From Phialophora verrucosa (lineage: Eukaryota; Ascomycota; Eurotiomycetes; Chaetothyriales; Herpotrichiellaceae), in contig MSED01000006.1 in NCBI GenBank assembly GCA_002099365.1, positions 1,054,001 through 1,118,000 on the forward strand: a stretch of 64,000 nt of DNA, in the 5' to 3' direction. The notes beneath the pieces are model-generated. The model was given only the letters and a program-made list of their open reading frames with translations, made no database searches and was not told the origin of the DNA. Made by a program: the position numbers and the translations under genes. Positions 30,527-41,426 of the stretch are shown piece by piece. Each line of letters starts with the position of its first letter. Within the stretch, counting starts at the first letter, position 1.

Positions 30527-32731
30527 ATGACGAAAACGGGTGCGACTCGGCCACGATTTGCTGCTTTTGCTCCAACCGACTGTCATACCTGCTTGTCGAG
30601 GCAACGCCAATGTGACAAGCAGCGCCCCTACTGTTCGACCTGCCTAGGTGAAGGTTCGAAGTGCGGAGGGTATGCCACCTCTCTGTTGTGGCATCAGTGC
30701 AGAGATTACTCGGGAAAACGATCTCGACGGCACGGTGAAAACTCAGCATCGCCGCGTCCAGCGGAAGACCTCCACAAGCATCAGACCCGGTCGCCGCCCG
30801 TGGCCGCACGTACTTTTCGTTTCGTCGAGCCCCGCAGGCGCCGGGCGAGGCAGCAACGCAAAGATACATCTGCCCAACAAACAACCCCTTTCAATGCACC
30901 AGAACTTGGATCTTTGGAGGCAGCGAGCCTCAGTATCGATCAAGACACTGGCTTTTCCGCCACGATGGACATCGATTCATTTCTTGACAACCTCGAACCA
31001 GAGATACACTTGGGAGACGGGCGTGGCGAGGTGTCCGATCCAATTGCCCCGACATCTGAGACAGGACAGACCTGGCCAGCTTTGGAGAATGAATCTTGTC
31101 CAGCCTCAGATGATATGATCAATCCCGAAGGGGTCAGCCTCGGGATAACATCAACACAACCTGCATCGCCGGGACTGTCACCTTGTAGTATGACGTTTGG
31201 CCCGGGTGGCTTTCTTACTTTCGAGTGGCCGGACTTGGGTTGTAACGAACGCCGAGATATGTCTGACACCTTTTCATTCTCGACATGTATGAGTGCGTAT
31301 CAGCAGCAAGAAATTCTTCTCAAGTACTGTAAGTCAAGTCCTCGTCAAGGTACTCTTCCTACCCGAATCGGTCGCTGACGCAGATTCCACAACAGATGAC
31401 ACGGACCTATGTGTTCTGCCCTTGACTTCTGACATGCGGTTGAATCCATTTCGAATAAGAGGGTTTGGTCCTGAAGACTCTCAGCTTTTGCTTCATTCCA
31501 TCTCTGCGCTTTCTTCGCAGCACCAAGTCAATCTCGGCAACACACAATCTTCCGAGGCGTCGCACAAGCGTTCTCAAGCGTATTCCATGCTCAGTGATGC
31601 TTTGCAATCGGGACAGTTGGGCACCCAAGACTCCAGTCTTCTTGCGGCGATCCTGATATTGATGACCTTGGACGTAAGTTATGATCGCAACATGTCTCTA
31701 TATACACTGAGTGACTCGGCGGCAGTGCACAATATCAGCTCTCGGAAACTGGTCGGAGCATATCCGCCGAGCCGTGACCGTCTTCGAAGCGTGGGGCGGG
31801 CCTTCGGCACTGAACACTCCTCGGCTCCGCTCGCAGGCTAGCATGCTTGTTTGGTGCGTGCTTTCTCAGCCTGTCCATGAACCAAGACTGACAGATAAGC
31901 AGGTGGGATGCAACGCTGGCAATGATTTCTCGACAAGGTACAAAACTAAGCTCGGCCTATTTCCGTCATCTAGTCCAGTATGAGAAAACGGACCGGTGGT
32001 CATTCTACGAACTCACTGGCTGTCCGACCGAGCTTCTGATACTCCTCGTGCGTCTTGCCGAGATGGCTCACGCCAAGGAAATGGCAGAGTCGATGGATTT
32101 TCTGACATTCGACGTGAAATCAGTGCTCGACATCGAGAGACAACTCCTGAAGTGGAACAGCAGGCATGGGGAAGGCCAGAGACATCTTCTCGAGCGAATC
32201 ATCTGTCAAGAAGAGGAATACGGACACGCCAACGGTGATAGCGACAATACTCGCACGGCGGAAGACGAGATCGACGAGCAGGAGAACTATCGCCGTCAGC
32301 AAGACGATTACCATTGTGCAGAGGCTTGGAGATACGCCTTGCTGCTCTACATTCAACGGGTCTTTCGCTGGGATCGTGGTTCCCACCAACGACCAACGGC
32401 CATCTTGCCGCTCGTATGCAAGATCTTTGAGCATTCTCGCAACTGCCGCAAGACGTCACAAGTGCAGAAGCAACTCCTCCTGCCCGTCTTCCTGGCCGGC
32501 GCCGAAGCACGAGACAAGGACCTGCAGGATACGGTCCGGGCTTACTGTCTTTGGTGGGGTGCAAGAAGCCGCTACGGAATGTTCTACAGCGTCTCTTGTC
32601 TGCTCGAAGAGTACTGGGCTCTAGAGCCATCCAAAGATGGTCGCCCACGCTGGTGGGGCTCATTCTTGAATGCCAAGTCGAGTTCTGGGAAGGTTGAGGA
32701 TCTCGCCGCCATGCAGTTTCTCTTCGGCTAG
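30527..32731 (+). CDS. Zn2Cys6 transcription factor
   Basis: Exons 30527-31328, 31384-31673, 31726-31853 and 31903-32731 encode 682 residues. The zinc cluster is close to the N-terminus: DCHTCLSRQRQCDKQRPYC then STCLGEGSKC, with the regular CX2CX6CX6CX2CX6C spacing. A basic stretch (RRRRARQQRK) follows. The C-terminal half carries the fungal-specific regulatory region: LNPFRIRGF, DSSLLAAILILMTLD, NWSEHIRRAV and TGCPTELLILLVRLAEMA. A Glu/Asp/Asn-rich insert lies around EEEYGHANGDSDNTRTAEDE. It is divergent from the DMFase-like gene and next to the amine transaminase, so it may control amide/amine use (inference). Confidence 0.92.
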
Positions 32732-33021
32732 TAACGATAGGTGTACCATTAACTCCATATCTTTGAATGTCCCATCCCATGTACAACATCTGAGACATGT
32801 GTACACTGTGAGCACAACAGCTGGCATACCGCACCCATCTATGCCCGTTTGTGCCAATCGACCGAAACGTGAAAATGGTATATTCTTCTCTCTGGTAGAT
32901 GGCCTGTCGACTACGGAGGTCCAAGGCTGACTGCTTGACGCTAATCTTCAGCTTCGCATCAAATTTTAATATCGAAATCCCATTCGTTAAACACGTGCAA
33001 TCGCTGATAGTGCTATTTTTT

Positions 33022-34056
33022 TCACTGGTGGCCGTTGACACCGTTGATACCATTGGTTTTGCCGTGCTTGGCCGCTCCACTCTGCTGCGGACCGTCATAC
33101 TGGATCTGGAAGCTGTAAGTCGGATCATAATGCATGGCCCAGTATTGGTCCCAGATCTTCTTGGTGATTGGGCCCAGCTTCCCGTCCTTGATCGATTTCC
33201 CATCAAGCTCTGTAATGGGCATAATGCCCCCGGCGGTGGTGCACATGAATATTTCGTCAGCTTCGTAGGCCAACGCGACGGGGACGATTTCGACCCGGGC
33301 TTCGATGCCCAGGGCTCGAGCTGCGTCCAGGACCGACTTTCGCGTCACACCGTGCAGCACGCCGTTCTGTGGGGTGTAGATGACGCCGTCCTTGACCAAG
33401 ATGATGTTGAAACCCGAGCCTTCGGTCAAGTTGGTGTCCCCATCGGTAAGGAACGGATAGGTCGCCCCACGGTCTGCAGCCTCGAAAAGCCCGCGGGTGA
33501 AGTCGCCCCACTGCAGGTTCTTAACCGTCGGATTGATTGATCCAGGAGGAATACGTCGAACAGTCCGTGCGATGATGGCGGCGCCACCAACTCGTTGGAC
33601 GTCCGGGTCCATCACCCAAACATACGGCTGAACAAACATATAGAGGTTATTCTGAAACGTTTCGCCTGGAGTGTGGCCGCGGACACCCTTGAGACCGCGC
33701 GTGACGATAAGTTCCACGAAAGCATCCTTGATTTCGGACTTGGCCACCATCTCCACTAGGATAGTCTTGACCTGCTCTCGAGGAAGGGGCAGCTTAAGTC
33801 GCACAACGGCACAGCTCGCTTCCAGGCGGTCCATGTGGTCGTCAAGCCGAAAGAAGCGGCCGTCCCAGACCGAAGGAACATCGTAGGTGAGGTCGCTGTG
33901 CATGAAACCCTGGTCGAGCAACGGAATGCGAGCTTCTGCAAGCGGAACCAGTTGTCCTTCGACCCAGGCAATCCCTTTTGCAAACGGGTTCGTGCTTTTC
34001 TCCAAGATGGCTTGTCGGCTGTTGTAGCCAGAGAAGAATTTGTCCATGGTCGCCAT
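33022..34056 (-). CDS. (R)-selective amine transaminase-like, PLP fold type IV
   Basis: A single exon, 344 residues from the ATG at 34056. The longer open frame upstream adds 22 residues not usual in the family. The sequence follows the Aspergillus (R)-amine:pyruvate transaminase group very closely as I recall it: NPFAKGIAWVEG, PLLDQGFMHSDLTYDVPS, VWDGRFFRLDDH, VTRGLKGVRG and FMCTTAGGIMP. Lys179 in TVKNLQWGD is the expected PLP lysine. LTEGSGFN binds the cofactor phosphate region. Such enzymes move an amino group from (R)-amines to pyruvate, giving ketone plus D-alanine; BCAT activity is less likely. The C-terminal GAAKHGKTNGINGVNGHQ is an extra low-complexity tail. D-alanine formation would link it to the nearby D-amino-acid oxidase. 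Confidence 0.92.
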   Translation of the reverse strand: MATMDKFFSGYNSRQAILEKSTNPFAKGIAWVEGQLVPLAEARIPLLDQGFMHSDLTYDVPSVWDGRFFRLDDHMDRLEASCAVVRLKLPLPREQVKTILVEMVAKSEIKDAFVELIVTRGLKGVRGHTPGETFQNNLYMFVQPYVWVMDPDVQRVGGAAIIARTVRRIPPGSINPTVKNLQWGDFTRGLFEAADRGATYPFLTDGDTNLTEGSGFNIILVKDGVIYTPQNGVLHGVTRKSVLDAARALGIEARVEIVPVALAYEADEIFMCTTAGGIMPITELDGKSIKDGKLGPITKKIWDQYWAMHYDPTYSFQIQYDGPQQSGAAKHGKTNGINGVNGHQ

Positions 34057-34572
34057 GTCGGATGATAGTTGTTGCAGTAGTCCAGAACAGGGTGGTAAGG
34101 ACTGGGGTTGCTGTATAGCCAAATGCTGTAATTAAAAGACAGACAAGACAGACAGAAAGTCTTGATGCTTTTTTGAACGTTTACTTGGCCTTGGCTCACT
34201 ACTATGCTGCTGTGTAATATGGGAGTGTGCGGAAGAACGCTAGTCGCAATACTCCCTACGATTCGAGTAGTTGCCAAATCGGGAAATGTGGCGGGCTACC
34301 TACTGGCCTCCAAAGCCGCCGTCTTAGCAGGTGAGGAGATCTTCATGTAACCGCAGTTTCTAAACCGGATCTGGTCGAACTCTTACCTGGACATGTGAGA
34401 TGAGACCGAGACGCTAGTAACGTAAATGAAGGCGACCACACTGTACGGACGAGCGAAAATGCCAACAAAGCAGCGAGGATTTCAGGAAGTAGCATGCAAC
34501 CACAACGGTAGCGTTGGCTCAGTGCCTTTGGACATCGAGTTAGGACGTGCCGTGAAGCCTGACTGGACGGGC
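34057..34572. other. Intergenic region upstream of the transaminase
   Basis: About 0.5 kb between two codirectional minus-strand genes. It holds the transaminase promoter. No gene seen. Confidence 0.5.
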
Positions 34573-35846
34573 CTAAAAGTGGCCTTCGACATTCAACGGC
34601 GTGTACGGCTCCTCCAAAAACGCTTCTTCCTCAGAGGTCAGTGTTTTGCCTCGCGCACTCAGTGCGTCGTCGATACGCTGGACCGTGCTGAAACCGATGA
34701 TGGGACTCGTGACTCTTTTCAACGTCCAGGCCAGTGTGACCTGACTCATGGTCCAATTCTTATTCTCAGCTAACTGCTCCACGCGCCGAATGATCTCGAG
34801 TGCTTCCTCACGCGTGTTAGACGGATCGCCCTCTCCGCCCGCAGACCGCTTAGTGCTACCTCGAAACTTGAGCGGACGCGCGAGTTGTCCCTGAGCCAGA
34901 GGTCCCCAAGGACAGATGCCCACTCCGGTCAAGGCGCAGTACTTGTTCATTTCTCTCTCCTCTTCCCGGTACAGGAGACTGTAGTGATTTTGCATGGCAA
35001 TGAACTTGGTCCAGCCATGTTTCTCGGCGCAGAATTGCATCATGGCAAACTGATATGTCCACATGCTTGACGCGCCGATGTAGCGGATCTTTCCGGACAG
35101 AACGAAATGGTGCAACGTCTCCATCGTCTCTTCGATTGGTGTGTATGGGTCAAAGCGGTGAATCCAGAAGAGATCGATGTACGTTGTGCCCAGCCGCTCT
35201 AGAGCGCCATCCACGGCAGTAACAAGCGCTTTGCGAGAAAGACCTAGTACAAGGCCTATCAGCGGTCTTCCATTTACTAGGCATCATCTCAACCACGGAA
35301 AGGCAGACATGAAAGCATACGATAAGCACAAGATATCGTTGTGGACTCTCACCGAACTGATTGATGTAGTCTTTGCTAGTCCGTAGCTTGTCCATGATGT
35401 GATATGCCATGAATTGTTCTTCGCCGGTGACGCCCCATGCCTTGGTCATCAGGACCAACTTGTCGCGCGGGATGTTGTACTCCTTGATGGCGCGTCCTAT
35501 GGCTCGCTCGCTGTCGCCATTGGAATAGATGTTCGCTGTGTCCCACTGTCAAACATCCATATTGAATCAGCTTTCCCTGTCTCGTCAAGATGGATTTGAC
35601 TAGACACTGAGATGGCAGAATCGGTGGAAGGCTTACAGTGTTGATGCCCCTGTCGTACGCTGCCTTCAACAAGGGCAAGGCCTCATCGCCGCCTATCACC
35701 CAGTCCGCCCATTCCGGGTTGCCGATCGACATACATCCCACTATCGGAACTGACACATAGAGACCAGAATGTCCCAGGCGTCTGTACTCGGCCTTGGAGT
35801 TTTCGAGGGATTTGGCGACGCCTTCTGGAAGAGACGGTGAGGCCAT
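34573..35846 (-). CDS. Aldo/keto reductase
   Basis: Exons 35846-35637, 35545-35353 and 35243-34573 encode 357 residues. The AKR tetrad is complete: Asp and Tyr in WDTANIYSNG, Lys in VLMTKAWG and His in DLFWIHRFD. Other family blocks are YRRLGHSGLYVS, GKIRYIGASSMW, MQNHYSLLYREEE (cofactor-binding Asn/His side) and SPIIGFSTV. It belongs with yeast Ydl124/Aad-like and voltage-gated K-channel-beta-like reductases. These reduce aldehydes or ketones with NADPH, so a carbonyl product of the transaminase is a possible substrate (inference). Confidence 0.93.
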
Positions 35847-36693
35847 ATTGGGGTACTGACTGAATACAGCTGGAGTATTGGGTTCGTCACGGGAAAAAGA
35901 GACCTTCTAGTAGGTCAGCTAATCAACTCAATGAACGATGAGTAGACGAAGTCAGTGTCCCAGGGCAAAGGCCACATGATAAAGTTTTACATTCGAGGCG
36001 CAGTCTATTTCCAATGGGTTTGTCGTTCCATCCCACGGGCGAAGGGGAACCCTGAGGCCATTTCACTTAGCTACCGGTCTAGGCAGCTACCGTGTATCGC
36101 GTTGTGGAGGGACAAAACTCTCTCGAAAGATATCGGACCCCGCATTGAGAGGACTGTTGAGATATACTGTATGCGGTAAGCGCGATAAGAGCGATCAGCG
36201 CGATCTTGGATCGAGCTGCTCCATAGCCCGGACCGACCGAAATCGAAAACATCGAAGGCTGTCCTCGTTGTAAGATCAACTATGTGGACGAGATTTACTG
36301 GAGTACTGGTACTTGTCCAACAACAGATAAAGGTATTGATTTTACACATAGTTGTAGTTGACCTTTCGGGGTTGATCTCATAAAAAATGTCATCGGGATG
36401 GGGAAGAGTATGAATATATGAATACGGCTAAGGCCTCATCAGAAGGCTGACTGACTCGACCCATTATGCCATGTATTCCACTACCGCGTCCTTCAATCAA
36501 CTGCAGTGCCAAGGTTGGTACTGATACAAGTGTCTCTCGCTTAATGACTGCCTGTACTGATGCCCACCCCAGGAGTCGACTTGGCACGAGCGGCCTCGCA
36601 ACACTGCTCCAGCTTCGACAGCTCTCCAGCTTGAGGCACGTACTGGAGAAATTTTGAACAGTGTCAAAAATAACTCAATCGCCGTTGTTGTTT
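35847..36693. other. Intergenic region
   Basis: About 0.85 kb between the AKR start and the end of the UNC93-like gene. Short frames only; nothing recognised. Confidence 0.5.
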
Positions 36694-38460
36694 TCATTCA
36701 CGCTTCACGTCCACTTCGTTTTCCACCTCGGTCATTGTGAGTTCATCGGATAAAGTGATCATGTTTGTGTCCTTCAGCCAATATTTAATGATTGGGAGAA
36801 CGCTCAGCATGCCGAAAGCGAGGAACTGCATGCCATCTGTCAGCAACGAGACGTTGTTAACACAAGATACGCGGCCATTGAGCCGGATAAGATAAGGGTA
36901 ATTGGGTCAAGTCCAGCATCAGGGGATAGCCCGTGCTTGAAGGAGATCTTACCGCCCACGAACATCCAAACATGAATTCTTTGGAGTATCCGGTATAGTC
37001 CAGAGAATATCCCACGACCATACAGAGCGCATTGAGAAGGCGATATAGCGCAGCATACACGGAGAGCTACACAGGTGGTTAGCCATTGCAAAAAGAGTCA
37101 AAGCTCGGGGCACTACATACCTCGGCGGGATCATTGCTGAGAGCGCCTATAAACCAGTAGGCGTAACAATTGTATGTTGCATCCGTGAATCCATACATCA
37201 CGAACAGGAGGCACCACCACCCATAGTTATGGCCGAAGACATCCAGGCGCTCCGACTCGTCCAAGCCCAACCTTGTATTCTTCATGCCGAAATAGCCACC
37301 AATCCAGATAGCGTTGATGATCGTAAAGACGTAGACAAGTGCCCAAAAGGCCCTCTTACGGCGATTGACCGGCAACCTGTCCGTAAAGAGGTAGGTGATC
37401 CAGGGTGCAAAGACCTGGGCAACGCCTGACAGAAAAGCATTGAGCGCACGGCCTCGGACGGTGAACACAACGCCGTTGAAATCGTTGTTCTGGTAGACAC
37501 CGAAGAAATTGACGGCCCAACACATTGGAAAGAAGAAGATAATCCACCAGTTTCGTGAGATGACCTGACCAGAAAGGCGGACCTCTTCCATGAACGATTT
37601 CTGGCGTTCCAGCGTGACGCGCGATCCATCCTCGCGGACGATCTTATGCCAAGGGTACATTGCTGCTCCGAGACATGCACCAAGAAGCATCAGGACCATG
37701 AGACCAATGTATGTGCCGTTGTTGACTCGACTATTGTTGTTGTCGCCGGTGTCCCAATTCTGGCCAACGGGGATAGCTGCGCCGATGACAAGCCCCACTT
37801 GGTAGATCGACCAGACAATCGAGATATATAAGCCCTTTTTATCCTCTGATGCGAACGAGGTGAGGCCCGCGCCTTCAGCGGTCCAGAGGAAAGCTGCAGA
37901 CAACCCACACCAGCAACCACCGAAGACCACGAACGGCACGTTGCCGGTATAGTTGTAACACCACAGGCTGGCTGCATAGGCGGCATAACCAAGGCCGCCA
38001 AAGCAGAGGGTGGGACGCAATCCGAAGTAGTTGATGCAGGCCGGCGCAATCAGACAGAAAACGCTGAAAACAGTGTACAATGCGATGTTGGAGATATCGG
38101 ACAAGTAGGCCGTCTGCTGTCCCGCACCTCCCAGGAATGTCAGGACATTGTACATTCCAACCGTCATGAACAGGATGAAGCCCAGTAAGCATGCTTGAAT
38201 TCTGGGATGGCTGTACGGGAGAATGCTGAAACCAAGAACCTGGTATCGGCGGGGCAGCTGATGAATTAGTTAGTCAATGCTTCGGGGACAGTTGATAGAG
38301 CTCTGTTTGCTTGTTCTCATACCTCGACCGTTCCAACCACATATTGAGTGATCTCCGCTCCGTCCTTGTGTAATTTTTCCGCGACCTCGTCAGCTTTGGC
38401 CGTCAGAGACAGGCCCTGGGCCGCAGCGTCTCGAGAAGAACGGGTGTTCTCGATATCCAT
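36694..38460 (-). CDS. UNC93/DUF895-like membrane transporter; last exon junction unresolved
   Basis: Exons 38460-38323, 38257-37121 and 37066-36953 are clear, with GT-AG introns and kept frame. They encode an MFS-like protein: PYSHPRIQACLLGFILFMTV, GLRPTLCFGGLGYA, EGAGLTSFASEDKKGLYIS, then YTGYSKEFMFGCSW. The family is UNC93-like (DUF895), fungal membrane proteins of unknown cargo. The natural last exon, 36836-36694, reads GMQFLAFGMLSVLPIIKYW, then an acidic tail ending KRE. Its acceptor needs phase 1, while the GTAAGA donor at 36952 leaves phase 0. Either a donor was missed, or there is a one-base indel. If spliced at face value the protein would end soon after exon 3. Confidence 0.78.
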
Positions 38461-38944
38461 AATACGGAGTCTCCTAGCTTGTGCGGAGGGAGACTTTTGC
38501 TTTCTGAGAGAGCGGGTTTAGAATATAAAGTGCCATCAGATAGTCTGAATCACTACCAGACATCTTTATCCGGCTCGCGAGCCAACCGAGAAGACGGGAT
38601 GGCCAATGGCCGAACTTGGTAACTGCCAAAGCCGGACAGAACCCATGTCCTTATTAGGCAAGTTGGCCACGGCTCGTCGATTTATCTCCTATCGCCCCAC
38701 TGAAAGCGATACGTATCTAGATAGGAGAAAACCTGGGGTTGGCAAAGAACCTCTATCGCCTGCGGGGGTCGATCCAGGTCTTTTGATAGTGCTAAACCAC
38801 CTAGATAACCACTTCCTCTTCTTCTATTTAAAGTGCAGTGAACCCAGACCAGTCTATCCTCCAGAATTGCTCAGTTTCTCGTCTAGTTCTTGAATCCGAG
38901 ACAGTGCAGTCTCGAGATTGAGCAAGCAGGGACTGTTTCTCAAG
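38461..38944. promoter_or_regulatory. Divergent promoter between two transporter genes
   Basis: 484 bp between the UNC93-like and sugar-porter start codons. A TATTTAAA at 38825-38832 lies about 112 bp upstream of the plus-strand ATG and may be its TATA element. Confidence 0.45.
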
Positions 38945-40582
38945 ATGGAGGAGACTCAGAGCGGAGCAATGACGGCTGATGCCGTTCGCTCTGAAAAAGA
39001 GCCTGAACTTGTTAAGAGTCACATAATCAGAGAAGAACTCATCGAGAGCTCCAAGCAGGCAACGAACCGAGAGCATGAGCTTACGATCCGTCAAGCTCTT
39101 TCCCAGCACAAAGCAGCCGTCTGCTGGGCATCTTTCTTCTGTGTTCCCAACCTCATCATCGGCTACGACCCCACTATCGTTGGCACTTTGGTGGGGATTC
39201 CAGAGTTCCGGAAGAATTTTGGTTACGAGTTTCCAACAGGGTCGGGCGACTATGTTCTCCAGGCGTCGTGGACGTCGGCCTTCACCTACGCACCTGTGGT
39301 CGGTTTCATGTTGGCGTCGATTTGGGGTGGATGGTGCGTCGATCGCTTCGGGCCCAGGAAGACGCTTATCGGCGCGACGATCGTATCGCTAGGCACTTTG
39401 CTGATTGAGGTCCTGGGCGAGACCGCTGCCGTCATCTTCGTCGGCGACCTGCTCACCGGCCTGGTGTGTGGCAGCTTCCCGGTGCTTGGGCCGGCCTACG
39501 TCTCCGAGATCCTGCCAGTCTGCCTTCGAGGCATCGGGCTGTCGTGCAACAACCTGTGCCAAGTCCTTGGATCACTTATCGGAATTGGCGTTCTCAGGGG
39601 CACCGAGAACCGGACGGACAGATGGGCGTATAAAGTGCCATTCATTACGGAATACGCCTTTCCTATCGTGTTCGTGGTGGGGGCTTTCTTCGCGCCAGAG
39701 ACTCCCTGGTTCCTGGTCAAAAAACGCCGATATGAGGAAGCCGCAAAGTCTCTACGAAGGACCGGATACGGCACCGACACCACGAACATGCTGGGACATA
39801 TGCAAGAAACCATTGCGTTGGAAGAGGAGCTGTCCAGCAGCACGAGTTATCTGGATTGCTTTCGAGGAACCAATCTCCGCAGGACCCTTATCTGTGCGAT
39901 AGCCTACAGCGGTCAATTCCTCTGTGGCATCAACATCGCTTCCGGATACTGCACGTATTTCTTTGAGTTGGCCGGCGTCACCACCGACCAGGCATTCGAC
40001 CTCTCATGCGGCCTGTTCGGTCTGGGTGTCGTGGGAAACATCCTCTCATGGCCTCTGATGACCCGCTGGGGTCGACGAAGTGGCTACCTTCTGACAGCGT
40101 CGCTGGCTACGCTGTTCATGTATCTTATCGGCTTCCTTGGAATCGCCCCGGATTCCAACACAGGCGCCATGTACGCCAAGTCGATCATCTTGCTGCTGTT
40201 CAATTTCATCTACAATCTCGGTCTCGGGCCTTTGGTCTACGTGCTTATTGCCGAACTACCAAGCACTAGGATTCGGGGCAAGACACTCGGTGTGGCTTGT
40301 TTCGTCCCGCACGTCTTCTCCATCTCCATCACGGCTGGTCTACCGTATGCCATGAGCCCTACCGAAGCCAACTGGGGAGCGAAGACCGGCTTTCTCTTTG
40401 GCGGTCTGGGTACTCTGACGGTCATCTGGGCGTTCTTCTGCCTTCCAGAAAGTAAAGGTCGGACTTTTCAAGAACTAGACATTCTTTTCGAGCGCAAGGT
40501 TTCGGCCAGAAGGTTTGCGAGCACAGATCTGACCGACGTCGACTATCCTGTCATTCACGCGATCGAAGTCGAAGCAGCCTAG
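38945..40582 (+). CDS. MFS sugar transporter, alpha-glucoside-porter type
   Basis: A single exon, 545 residues from the ATG at 38945. The open frame begins earlier at a TTG. About twelve membrane helices lie between a hydrophilic N-terminus of about 65 residues and a short tail. Sugar-porter motifs: GWCVDRFGPRK, FAPETPWFLVKK, ELPSTRIRGKTLG and LPESKGRTFQELDILF. IIGYDPTIVGTL in helix 1 and GVLRGTENRTDRWAYK in the middle are usual for maltose/alpha-glucoside H+ symporters. The exact sugar cannot be read from sequence. Confidence 0.9.
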   Translation: MEETQSGAMTADAVRSEKEPELVKSHIIREELIESSKQATNREHELTIRQALSQHKAAVCWASFFCVPNLIIGYDPTIVGTLVGIPEFRKNFGYEFPTGSGDYVLQASWTSAFTYAPVVGFMLASIWGGWCVDRFGPRKTLIGATIVSLGTLLIEVLGETAAVIFVGDLLTGLVCGSFPVLGPAYVSEILPVCLRGIGLSCNNLCQVLGSLIGIGVLRGTENRTDRWAYKVPFITEYAFPIVFVVGAFFAPETPWFLVKKRRYEEAAKSLRRTGYGTDTTNMLGHMQETIALEEELSSSTSYLDCFRGTNLRRTLICAIAYSGQFLCGINIASGYCTYFFELAGVTTDQAFDLSCGLFGLGVVGNILSWPLMTRWGRRSGYLLTASLATLFMYLIGFLGIAPDSNTGAMYAKSIILLLFNFIYNLGLGPLVYVLIAELPSTRIRGKTLGVACFVPHVFSISITAGLPYAMSPTEANWGAKTGFLFGGLGTLTVIWAFFCLPESKGRTFQELDILFERKVSARRFASTDLTDVDYPVIHAIEVEAA

Positions 40583-41426
40583 TTTGAGTTGAATGTGGTG
40601 CTGGAGCAAATGGGGTCGAATACACGTGGTGGTAGTGAAGGGGCCTATCAGCAAGTAACATCCGGACTGCGTTGTGTTCCTCTCGAGGGTAATGAGAAAA
40701 AGGGATATTATAGTCACGCCAGCTAGCTACTGTTGCTTGCCCATCGAGCTCACGATTTCTGAACGTCGGCATGCATTCTAGTGCAGAGATCCTCATCGGC
40801 TTCGGGGACTTACGATTCAAAAGGAACAAAATTTTACAGGCAATTGAAGCACAAAGAACACGTTTGGTTTCGCAACCATTTCTCATTCAGTTTTATCTCT
40901 ATCATACCCCGTAACACACCATTGCAGTTCGAGCAATCTCGTACAGGTACATCTGACCCTGCCTCAGCTTGCTCCTCTTTCTTTCCCCTCCCCCGGTCTC
41001 CGCGTGGGTTTTGAGCCGAGCCGAGCCAAGATGCGTCAGCTCCCTGTTTGCGGCTTTTATGTGTTGAGACAGCCTCTCCAAATGCCGGATACTTCCAGCT
41101 TGGTGCAGGTTCAAGACGCCGCAGAACCTTTTTCTTTGGCAGTCTGGAAGCCGGGGCGCCGCTTGCCGATGCAAGGTTTTTGGTCATTAGATCGTTCGGT
41201 TCGTAGAATTGAAGTAGATTTCGTGAAATCATGGAGGCAGAGGGGGTGATGCTTGCAAGGGAGCAGGGCAAGTTGGATGTCTCCTCGCTTTCATGCGAGC
41301 TATCACTCGCCCCGTGCCACAGGTTTTGTCGATCGGCCATATCGTCGTGTGTCAGCTGATCAACTGGTGATGCCATTCGTGTGGACTTGGGCCAACTGGA
41401 ATCCGGAGATGAAGGTGATAACAAGC
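40583..41426. other. Intergenic region between converging genes
   Basis: About 0.84 kb. A 198-codon minus frame (40834-41430) ends in a Cys-rich run but has no recognised domain. It overlaps the 3' end of the LPMO gene, so I read it as chance within a 3' UTR. Confidence 0.45.

Noticed and set aside
32199..33206. 335-codon minus frame between the Zn2Cys6 gene and the transaminase
   Set aside because: Antisense to the regulator and overlapping the transaminase 3' end; no domain recognised.
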